Of a DNA stretch of 64,000 nt, positions 57,501 to 64,000 are shown one piece after another; position 1 is the first letter of the stretch; every line of letters starts with the position of its first letter. Source of the DNA: Pieris napi (Eukaryota > Arthropoda > Insecta > Lepidoptera > Pieridae). A model generated the notes under the pieces. The model was given only the letters and a program-made list of their open reading frames with translations, was not told where the DNA came from and did no database searches. The stretch spans positions 8,432,001 through 8,496,000 of the forward strand of contig NC_062247.1 in assembly GCF_905475465.1 (NCBI RefSeq), written 5' to 3'. A program made the translations under genes and the position numbers.

Positions 57501-59258
57501 AAAGCATCGTGGGGGCTATTGATTTTCAGCCCGCCTACGTAACCACCCACGTTTTACGTACGCAATGATGTCACAGTCTCAATTTTGCCTTGCTTTTACT
57601 GTAACTAACTACACTTGATAGCTAAGACGTTACAAGATCTTGGCAAAACGTTCGAAGTATTTTCCTCCTATAATCCACTGAAGTAGAACTAATATATTAC
57701 AATAATAATTTATTTATTTAAGTAAGACAATCATAAGTCCATATGGCTATTATTGTGTTAGTTACAATATTGTCTTAAATATTATATTAGTAGGTTCGCT
57801 TTAAGGCATATCCAATCACAAAATAAAACAATAATTATAAAATTACACACACATCACCGCAACAAAACCACACACACAGTTTTTTCTTTACCATGTAGGC
57901 ATATGCAGTCCATTGCTAAGTCTAGGGCCTTTCTGCTATTACCGCCAGTCATGTTAGTGGTCATATAAGCCATATATACCTATTAATGTTTGGTCCACTT
58001 GCCACTCCAATATCAAGATATTCTTTAACTAATTGGGTTTATGCTAGCGACGCCCTGGCTTCGCAAAGGACAACCGTGAACGGAAAAGCTTGAAATATTA
58101 TGTATCTCTATATATAGATATCACCTTACATAGATATACATATTCTGTGCAGTAATTTTTGAGAAAATTGCGAAGAGACGCGGCGAAGGTTTTGTTTTTG
58201 TATAGTACTCGTATAAAAGTTAGATATATATACTGTCGCTGGCTCTACAACTTTTCTCTAGAACTCAATCACATCTCTCATCGTTACGACCGCGTTCGTA
58301 AGAAACGTTTTCGTTAGATCATTTTTCTCTAACTTACTTTGCAAATCCGATTAACACGAGTCTTTTAAATGTTCGGGTTAATAACTTACAAATAATGGCT
58401 TTCGATTGGTAAAAAGTTTTTCGATCGATTCTGTTGATCAGCCTACAACCTCAAACTTTACCATATTATAATATTAGTATCTATAGATTTAAAAGCGGTA
58501 CGTTAATTGCATCGTATACGTTTATGAACAATTGTTTGATTGTAATTTGTAAACAGTACTGTTTTATGGTTTCAAAGAGCAGTGTTGGCCTAGTGGCTTT
58601 AGCGTGCGATTCTCATCCCTTACTTTTATCCTTTATCCGTACTTTCTGCCTATGTGTTCATTTAACAATCGCTCGTACGGAAAACATCGTTGAATAACCG
58701 GGCGTACCTTAGACCCAAAAAGTTGACGGCGTATGTCAGGCGCAGAAAGCTGATCAACTTCTAATCACCTTATCTGTTAGAAACAAAAACAAACGATCAC
58801 GAAACAGACGCAGAAATTTTAGGCCCAGAACTAAAAATTTTGTAGCGCCACTAGTATTTTTGGTCTTCTCTCTATACAATATTAGTAATAATTTTTTTAT
58901 AGTACATAGATGGCTCCCTTATTTTGCTGTAGGTACCTGACTTAATGCTGCTCTGCTCAATGGTAAAGGGAATCTAGGAGGGAATGGTTTCGATTTCTAA
59001 AAGCACCACTTACAAAGTCTTATGTCTCTTGTCCCCGTCAAAGAAAAAAAACATTTAAAAAAAATTAAAAAAATTAAAGGTAATCGATATTTAAATGTGA
59101 ATTTATGTTTTCAGCCAAAGACAAGTTGGTTCGACGACTACACAACGTACGGATCATACCCGTACGGACTACGCGATGGTCAGCCAAGGATTTATAAGCG
59201 ATCCCTTTACGAACAAGTCACCAACATGATGCTAGAGAAAAAGGACACGAAACATTAG
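39598..59258 (+). CDS. M14 zinc carboxypeptidase, N/E subfamily (CPE/CPM-like)
   Basis: Eight exons in phase: 39598-39829, 40918-41114, 43172-43327, 45142-45308, 46388-46539, 48669-48929, 54217-54359 and 59115-59258, giving 483 residues. A signal peptide comes first (MAYFYMVFLGLLVAYIGVVSS). Zinc ligands are H89 and E92 (GNIHGNEVLGREL) and H219 (ALHGGDLVANYPYD). R162 in DLNRNFPD binds the substrate carboxylate, Y297 lies in AAWYSLKGGMQDFSY, and the catalytic Glu is E319 in FEVTLELGC. A transthyretin-like domain typical of the N/E subfamily follows (about residues 355-436). The C-terminal exon is Tyr-rich and ends hydrophilic, without a GPI-type tail, so the mature enzyme should be secreted or lumenal. 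Members remove C-terminal Arg/Lys from peptides. There is one catalytic domain, unlike carboxypeptidase D (silver). All catalytic residues are present, so it should be active. Confidence 0.88.
40436..40655 (+). mobile_element. tRNA-derived SINE of a second type
   Basis: The tRNA-like head reads GGTCTATTGGTTAGAACCCC and GGGTTCGATCCCCGGCTGAG. The body ends GTTGCCTAGTACCCATAACA and CAAGCTTCACCAGCTTAGCA, a sequence shared with lepidopteran LINE tails. It lies in intron 1 of the carboxypeptidase. Confidence 0.78.
41186..41750. mobile_element. GAAGT-type MITE, second full-ended copy
   Basis: The left end AAAAAGGGTGCATGTACTTA carries the AAGAAGTTATACTTCTT hairpin. The right end CGCGCCTACAGAAGTATAAC continues to TTCAAAAA. 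The middle (about 41270-41640) has been replaced by a long AAT/ATT-rich stretch and other unrelated DNA. It lies in intron 2 of the carboxypeptidase. Confidence 0.7.
42489..42912 (-). mobile_element. Non-autonomous Helitron, reverse orientation
   Basis: Read on the minus strand it starts TCTACATATATAAAAATGAA at 42912, inserted after A, and ends CCAGGCCAGCTAG at 42489, followed by T. The length is 424 bp. Its first about 70 bases nearly match those of the copy at 15499, but its 3' end differs. It lies in intron 2 of the carboxypeptidase. Confidence 0.8.
43505..43690 (-). repeat. LINE-tail repeat, copy 2
   Basis: It has the same word order as 12300-12540 and 54820-55065 (AATTTGAAAAGT, then CCAGCTCTGGGGTCACCTGT). 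It lies in intron 3 of the carboxypeptidase. Confidence 0.55.
44520..44700 (-). mobile_element. Degenerate SINE body, reversed
   Basis: The reverse complement contains AACATCGTAAGGAAACCAGC and a GTCAACGGCATGTGTAAGAC-like stretch, matching the body of the SINE at 34061 and 53876. The tRNA-like head is not recognisable. Confidence 0.55.
45661..45805 (+). mobile_element. LINE 3'-end fragment
   Basis: It reads AAGAAAAGAGCGTACCAATT through CACTTAACATCAGGTGAGCC and ends in an A-rich tail, as at 14580-14720. In translation the end of the ORF reads KKRAYQFLKGRQRT. It lies in intron 4 of the carboxypeptidase. A shorter reversed relic may lie at about 47915-47990. Confidence 0.7.
46707..47034. repeat. 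Dispersed repeat with (CATA)n, copy A
   Basis: About 330 bases from CGCTTTTTCACAATAATACC through (CATA)n to GGTGAAGCTAATATAAAGCG match 50965-51260 at high identity in the same order. Both copies lie in carboxypeptidase introns (5 and 6). Confidence 0.75.
47612..47663. repeat. Near-perfect hairpin
   Basis: Arms AACCCC(C)AAAATTAGATAT and its reverse complement are separated by a short A/T loop. A single extra C breaks perfection. It lies in intron 5 of the carboxypeptidase. Confidence 0.75.
49257..49855 (+). mobile_element. SINE copy split by a MITE
   Basis: The head and body (49257-49412, from CAGTGTTGGCCTAGTGGCTT) and the tail (49797-49855, CACGAAACAGATACAGAAAT) are adjacent parts of the SINE seen whole at 53876-54165. 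The MITE 49413-49787 sits between them, so the SINE is older. It lies in intron 6 of the carboxypeptidase. Confidence 0.8.
49413..49787. mobile_element. GAAGT-type MITE, intact reverse copy
   Basis: It runs from TTTTTGAAGTTATACTTCTT to the reverse of AAAAAGGGTGCGTGTACTTA, about 375 bp, and is the most complete member in this window. It contains a palindromic AAGAAGT-nnn-ACTTCTT word near each end. It does not code. Confidence 0.8.
50878..51293. repeat. Dispersed repeat with (CATA)n, copy B, with flanking direct repeats
   Basis: The core 50965-51260 matches copy A at 46707. It is flanked by two direct copies of AAGGCCGTGAATTGCCTACT plus about 20 more bases (50878-50919 and 51254-51293). The left part also has an inverted copy of TTTGATGTGCTTTAAAAGCG (50943-50964 against 51044-51067). 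Confidence 0.75.
51603..51735 (+). mobile_element. LINE 3' UTR fragment, same family as 16147-17428
   Basis: GTGGTTGCCTGGAAGAGATC through CAACGAAGTGTTAATCAAAA matches the reverse complement of 16262-16150. Only the 3' UTR was inserted here. The open frame over it is accidental. Confidence 0.8.
52070..52215 (-). mobile_element. Mariner-like transposase relic
   Basis: The minus-strand translation has YSKVARWCAEFKLGTTSI followed by DARRTIP, close to the helix-turn-helix motif of mariner transposases (..VARWCAEFKRGR.S.ED.PRPGRP). Only about 50 residues remain, without a catalytic DD(D/E) region. Confidence 0.55.
52625..52830 (-). mobile_element. Helitron 3' end, reverse orientation
   Basis: On the minus strand it reads GACAGGACAATGTCTGTCGG then GTCCGATAG, which is the 3' hairpin and terminus of the copy at 15957 with CTAG decayed to ATAG. 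Upstream sequence (GGTGGCGCCCTGGATGGTTT) looks like the body of this Helitron group. The 5' limit is not defined. Confidence 0.65.
53351..53792. repeat. Inverted pair of LINE-tail fragments
   Basis: The arm 53351-53410 and the arm 53728-53792 are imperfect reverse complements (AAAAGAATGACG(G/A)AGAGTTT shared). The spacer is about 320 bp. It lies in intron 6 of the carboxypeptidase. Confidence 0.7.
53876..54165 (+). mobile_element. tRNA-derived SINE, best-preserved copy
   Basis: A box GTTGGCCTAGTGGCTCC, B box GGTTCGATCCCCGGCTGTGC, body GAAGGAAAACATTGTGAGGA, tail GACGTTGTAGCGCCACTG. It lies 50 bases upstream of carboxypeptidase exon 7. Confidence 0.85.
54820..55065 (-). repeat. LINE-tail repeat, copy 3
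   Basis: The longest copy of the family at 12300 and 43505. It starts AATATTTATTTCCAACACAC, as does a shorter piece at 26620-26700. A SINE-body scrap (GTGAATGAAAACATCGTGAG) adjoins at 55080. Confidence 0.6.
55430..55615 (-). mobile_element. Possible LINE ORF C-terminus
   Basis: The minus-strand frame ends KICRDRSKWRSVVSAYTFRD-KA-stop, which resembles the terminal residues of a retrotransposon ORF2 (RD..KWRS.V.AYTFRDK). The evidence is short, so confidence is low. Confidence 0.4.
55645..56029. mobile_element. GAAGT-type MITE, second subfamily
   Basis: The left end GTGCGTGTACTAGGTGTACA carries AAGAAGTGAAACTTCTT; the right end is AAAGAAGTTTCACTTCAAAA. It has the same architecture as the copies at 35755 and 49413, but the spacer of the palindrome is GAA instead of TAT. 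About 385 bp, in intron 7 of the carboxypeptidase. A left-end scrap of the same type lies at 51745-51780. Confidence 0.75.
56659..56805. repeat. Imperfect tandem duplication, about 95-bp period
   Basis: Two copies of a GC-richer block (AGAGAGTGCC...CGTCTGGCTAT, then CTCCGACGATTTAG) start at about 56661 and 56755. The following 250 bases repeat CGTACATAGG- and GCCTTGGC-like words. It could be part of an LTR or another mobile element; no coding part is seen. Confidence 0.6.
58044..58240 (-). mobile_element. Possible Helitron, reverse orientation
   Basis: The reverse complement ends GCGAAGCCAGGGCGTCGCTA followed by GC, a 3' terminus typical of lepidopteran Helitron miniatures, and the right side holds the TATATATCTAAC-type start. 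The borders are not certain. Confidence 0.4.
58581..58853 (+). mobile_element. tRNA-derived SINE with deleted B box
   Basis: It starts CAGTGTTGGCCTAGTGGCTT and ends TTGTAGCGCCACTAG. The stretch with the B box is missing, so this copy should not be transcribable from an internal promoter. It lies in intron 7 of the carboxypeptidase. Confidence 0.75.
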
Positions 59259-62200
59259 ATTTATTAAATAATTTATTCATAAATGTGTATAAAAGTGTTT
59301 TCTTTCGATCAAAGTAGTTTAAAACCATATTTTTCAAAACCGAAGCACAAGCTAAAGTAATTCTTCATATGTCAAATCCAGTTGAGACCGGTTTAGTTCA
59401 TATAATCTCAACGATTGAAAAATAAACCATCTAATAAGCTGGGTTCAAAACAGTTTATTATCAGAAAATTGTCATCTAGTAACGTACGAGATATTAAAAT
59501 CTTTTAAAATCTTTTAAATATTCAAATCTATCAAAAATTTCCAGACAACATCTAATAACCTAGATTTGCTAAATAAAGATTCTATGAAATTCTTCTAGTA
59601 TTTTTAAAAGCCGATTTCTTAATAACATCTTACTGACCACCTTAATATCAACTATTTATTGACATTAGAAAAACGAGGTTTTCACATGTATTTTGTCAAT
59701 TATTTTATAGTATCGTTCGCTGCTAAAGTGTAATCCAAATAAAAAGTGATATAATGTTACAAAATTTACCATTTACTTACAAAATGATATGGAATAGTAA
59801 TAGCAAATACGTTCTTATCCATGCATTACCGTACCCTTAGTACGAACTATACATCAATTCTAATAATTATCATAGATAATAGAATAATTATAGATTTGTG
59901 TTCCTAATACGGCCATGTATCAAGTATTTTTATGAGCGACACGAGGACGTTTGACCTAAACGGATCCACGAACCTGCAGCGTTTGAATGGTATTGAAATC
60001 TATCATATAGTTCGTGGTAAGGGATTAGTTTCAAATCATCTAGGACAATCTGTACGGAAATACATGGTAAATTCCAAGAAGTCTTGTTCAATTTAATGTC
60101 GAACTCGAAGTTGTTTGACTAATTGGATCCTTAGCCAATGTAACATTTATATTCTTATCAACCATCTATTATGCCGGAAAATACAGTTTCTTCAGCGTCC
60201 CTTTATAGGATTAACACTGTATTTTGTCCCGTATACTAGAAATTTTTGTTTTACTAAAGAGTGATATTGAAAGATTTCTTTTTTTTAGCAATGATTTTCT
60301 TTTTAGCAATTTTTAATACCTACAACATGTCCGTATTCCATTTGTATATAGTTTATGTTAAAAATGTTTTAATTATTTAATCTGTGAAATTTTATTAAAT
60401 ATATTTATTATCACTTCCAATTTATTCTGTACAGTAGTAAATTTGAAATAACTTAAATGTGTAATAAATTTTAATGTGCAAGTGTTTGTTTTATTTTCCT
60501 TTATCTAATTGGAATTTTGATTGTTTTTTTACACACTTAGGTCTGGACAACGAAGCTACAAGTGGTAAGGCCAGTCAACAATGTCATACAAAAGTCAAAG
60601 TATGACGAGAAACTTTTCAACATATATACGCTATATACTCGTACTTCCGTACAACGTTTGTCAAGTTATAGTATATAATTAATTAAGTATATTATAATAC
60701 GATTGAATATGACATTGAAAAACCTTCTTAAACGTGTACGAAGGAAGGACAAATGAAGGTAATAAAAGATCTGATATATTGTTAAAATTATGTATTATAT
60801 AACTTATGCTATTCTTGCAACTCGCTTATATAAACTTTACAAACACCAAAAGAGGACGGAATCGTTGTTTAGCACATTTAATTATTGTTTATGTCTTATG
60901 ATAAATAAAGTAATTTGATATTTTATTAAATTTCTTATAAACCAACACACGTTCGTTGCGCATACAAATGCCAATCAATCATGCGCTCGCGTCCAAATAT
61001 CACAAATCTTGAAAAGCAAAATATTTTAGATAAAAAATGAAATTAGCTTTTAAAAATTCATCACTTTTATGATTTTGTTGATATATTTTATATTTCACTT
61101 ATGTACAATATTTTGTATTGTCTTACAAGTCTATGCACATAATTTTGGTAGATTAGTATTAAAATATTTACAATTATGTAAGTAATACTGCTACTACGGT
61201 ATACATACACGTAAATTCATAGTATTACATCTTATATACCTACGTATATTTGTCTATAGCTGATCTATAACATATAAAGGACGTTACATGTCCCAGAATG
61301 GACTTACTATGCGCGATTTTTGTGTAAAACAAACCTTGGCGTGAATGTCAAAGAAACAATGGTGAGATCTAGTGTCTAGATATGTGTCACGATTCGAGCT
61401 TTCGTTTGACAACTAACAAACAAATGAAACGCACCATCATTTTGTCTCTTGTTTTAAGTTGTCAACTCTATTCCCTTTCTAAAATCTTTGAACTCAAAGC
61501 ACCTATAAATATAGCTTGATTTAGGTTTTTAAACACAAAATACCTTTTATACCAATAATATAAGAAACACATATTATATGCTTAATAATTAGTAAAACTA
61601 TTTTCGTTGTTATTTAAAAATTCATTTTCGAGGTTAGTTGAAGCAGGCTTTAGCATGATTTAGTTTGTAGTAGCAATGGCACAAAAAACGTATTTCATAA
61701 ATATTAAAGTACATATTTGTTCAGTAGCTGTAGCTTACTTAAAAATATTAAACGTATAGCAGACATCGAACCAAAGAACTCTATACCATAGATTGATTTT
61801 AGGTTAAAAGTATAATGTTTCCGTTTTCAAATACTCAAGGGTGTTTTTTTCTAATTTCAACTACCTAAAACCTCATCTAACAGTGGATTTCACTATCACT
61901 TACTTATAAAGTTGCGGTATTTATTTTTTTAATAAAGATCCTTCTATAGAGATTTCATGTGTCAAATTTTGTGACAGATATTAAGGGACGTTTTATATTT
62001 ATTCTGTGATTGCAATGTAGTCTATAACTCTATGAAAATTTTCAAACATTACACAGTTTGTCAGCACCCTTAGGAAAAACATCTTAGGGTAAATTTCAGA
62101 TAGCGCTAAGTTTGGCTTCCGTATGTCAAATCCAATACGTTTTGGACATACGGGAGTCATACTAAGTCTTGATTGAATCTTATCCTTAGAAACTGACATT

Positions 62201-62380
62201 AACATCAACTATACGAATACTTGACAAACTATCGAAAAGTTTATACTATAAGTTTATATACAGGCCAGTAACTTGCCTCGTTAGTACGTAGTTACGTATA
62301 TAAATTACAATGTTGCTTTTTCGATTATTTCCCTTCATCATTCCAGACTAGATTAAATATCCATCCGGATTATTTTAATA
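59259..62380. other. Convergent intergenic stretch
   Basis: It holds the 3' UTR of the carboxypeptidase (possible poly(A) signal AATAAA at 59421-59426) and, on the other strand, the 3' UTR of the gene ending at 62381. No further gene is recognised. An imperfect fold-back of about 110 bases lies at 62095-62215 (CGTATGTCAAATCCAATACG against CATACGGGAGTCATACTAAG). Confidence 0.5.
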
Positions 62381-63641
62381 TCAATGTCGACTTCGATGCA
62401 TTCCTGAGTGTCGACTGCCGGGTCTCGACTGTACTATTGCGTAGTGATCGCTGTTATCAGATACCGATCTGAAAAAAAAATTAGCATTGTAAGATGTCGG
62501 CTGGCCATGGTATATGGCTACTTTTAAATTACCTGGGAGGTGAATTCTAAACAAAAGCATTACGGTTAATTTGATTGGTCTAAAACGCGGACGTACGCTT
62601 ATGGTTTGACTAGAGACGCTATTGATCACAATTAAACGAAATACGCCATTCCGTTTTATATAACCTCTTCTAACATCGATGTAACTAAATCTCTACCGCT
62701 TCCTCAGTAGTAATAGCGCAAATGAAATAACCAGGAGCTCGACTCTCGGAGAAACAAATATAGTGTAGAGTCAGAAGATGACTTTGTAGCGAAATAATAT
62801 GCAATATGCGGTTGCAATCGGTACCATTACATCATCCCTTTAGGTTGGAGGATGGATCGTGTAATACAAAAGATACTCCAACGTTTTTGTGAGTAAAAAA
62901 ATCATCAATTAATCACAATAATCTCTGAGTGATCTCCATTAACCTGTTACGGTCGAACAGTATCTTTAAAACTATTTGTACATATTGTATTAAATTATAA
63001 ACAAACAGTGGTGTTAAAAACAAAACACGATACAAAAAACACAACAAAAAAATAACAATTCAAAATACAAAGCCAATTTTGAAATTACACGAACAAATTT
63101 ATTTGTAGCAAAAAATTTTTCGGACAATTCGACACCAAATAAAACTTTACAAGTGGTCTAGATAGCTTTGTATTCAAACATTCAAGTCACTTCGAAAACT
63201 TTCATAACGACAAACGAATCAGTATTAGCTTTAATTGCAATGAATGTCCAAGAAATTGTTTTATTTCCCCGAGTATAAGACAAATAAAATAATGTCCTAA
63301 TTGTTGTATAAAAATAGATGGCGCTAGTAACCTGTACATTGTATATAACTTTAGTCAACCCTCGACAATGCATGGTTTAAATCGAAGGGTTATAATTACA
63401 AAGTTAGATTAAGTTATTATGTATATTTTTTTGTTATTGCTTACAAACAATCATGCTGAATAACCCGAACGAATTGTGGTACTGAAAGTTTTCGAAGCCG
63501 TACGAAATTATTTACGTAATGAAATGAGTGTTACCTCGCTGAGTGTATGGTGGAGGATGGATAGCGACTTCCATATTGACTTCCATGCCAGCTGCGGTAA
63601 GGGTCATAATCTTCGACTACTGACGGATCCTTTTCTATAAC
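62381..63641 (-). CDS. Last two coding exons of an unidentified gene (partial)
   Basis: The penultimate exon, 63641-63535, lies between a CACACAG acceptor and a GAG|GTAACA donor. It reads VIEKDPSVVEDYDPYRSWHG, then SQYGSRYPSSTIHSA, and ends in phase 2. The last exon, 62468-62381, follows a poly-pyrimidine acceptor (TTTTTTTTCAG), starts in matching phase, completes an Arg and reads SVSDNSDHYAIVQSRPG, then SRHSGMHRSRH and a stop. The joined 64 residues are Tyr/Ser/Arg-rich and hydrophilic, like a cytoplasmic tail. Upstream exons must lie beyond the right edge. I do not recognise the family. A longer open frame over the last exon (62629) is intron read-through. Confidence 0.68.
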
Positions 63642-64000
63642 CTGTGTGTGAACATGACCTTTAACGCATGCATAATCAAGGCTGTAGTTAATTTTCTCTT
63701 ATGTCTACGTCTAGTTCTATGGTTATATATGGTTTTGTCAAAACTAATTTCTTTATCAATCGCGAGTACCAAAACTATGCATTTAAAATAACGCCATCTA
63801 GCGGCTTGGTTTTACAGTTATTTATTGACGTCCTGTCATTTTATAACCAATATCAATTCAATCGATGAATCTCACAAATATATTGTTTAAAACTAAGATT
63901 TATTTATTGAATCATGTCTACGGCCTTGAATATTTAATGATCATTTGTGCATTGAAAATGATTTAGATATAGAATTGTTAGTGACATCACACAATCGTAA
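63642..64000. other. Intron of the partial minus-strand gene
   Basis: Sequence upstream of the acceptor at 63642-63643 on the minus strand. I see no further exon in these 359 bases. Confidence 0.4.

Overview
The window looks like nuclear DNA of an insect, most likely a moth or butterfly (Lepidoptera). It is AT-rich, its genes are split by phase-consistent GT-AG introns, and it is crowded with small mobile elements of lepidopteran type: short non-autonomous Helitrons ending in CTAG with a GACAG/CTGTC hairpin, tRNA-derived SINEs, hAT-type MITEs and 5'-truncated LINE tails. There is no operon, CRISPR array, tRNA or rRNA gene that I can support. All gene models below were assembled by eye, joining exons only where splice phases agree.

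Layout. 1-4.2 kb: no gene recognised; one long-TIR element. 4.2-7.2 kb, minus strand: a five-exon CLCC1-like ER chloride-channel/membrane protein. 7.8-8.7 kb, plus: IntS12, the PHD-finger Integrator subunit, divergent from CLCC1 across about 540 bp. 11.0-19.1 kb, plus: dmrt93B, a transcription factor with DM and DMA domains in five coding exons. 22.5-28.1 kb, plus: two tandem THEM6-like (4HBT hotdog fold) genes with identical exon structure. 31.3-38.2 kb, plus: a nine-exon ionotropic chemo-/thermosensory receptor, probably Ir21a. 39.6-59.3 kb, plus: an eight-exon M14 carboxypeptidase of the N/E subfamily with large repeat-filled introns. 62.4-63.6 kb, minus: the last two coding exons of a gene that enters from beyond the right edge and that I cannot name.

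The genes are unrelated housekeeping, regulatory and sensory genes; only the THEM6-like pair (tandem duplication) and the CLCC1/IntS12 pair (shared divergent promoter region) show a structural relation. No previously undescribed system stands out. The most useful observations are the hidden terminal exons at 62.4-63.6 kb, a 78-nt in-frame intron inside the ionotropic receptor, loss of the HMNN motif in one THEM6-like copy, two Helitrons that share a 5' end but not a 3' end, an element with an internal inversion, and several nested insertions with readable target-site duplications.
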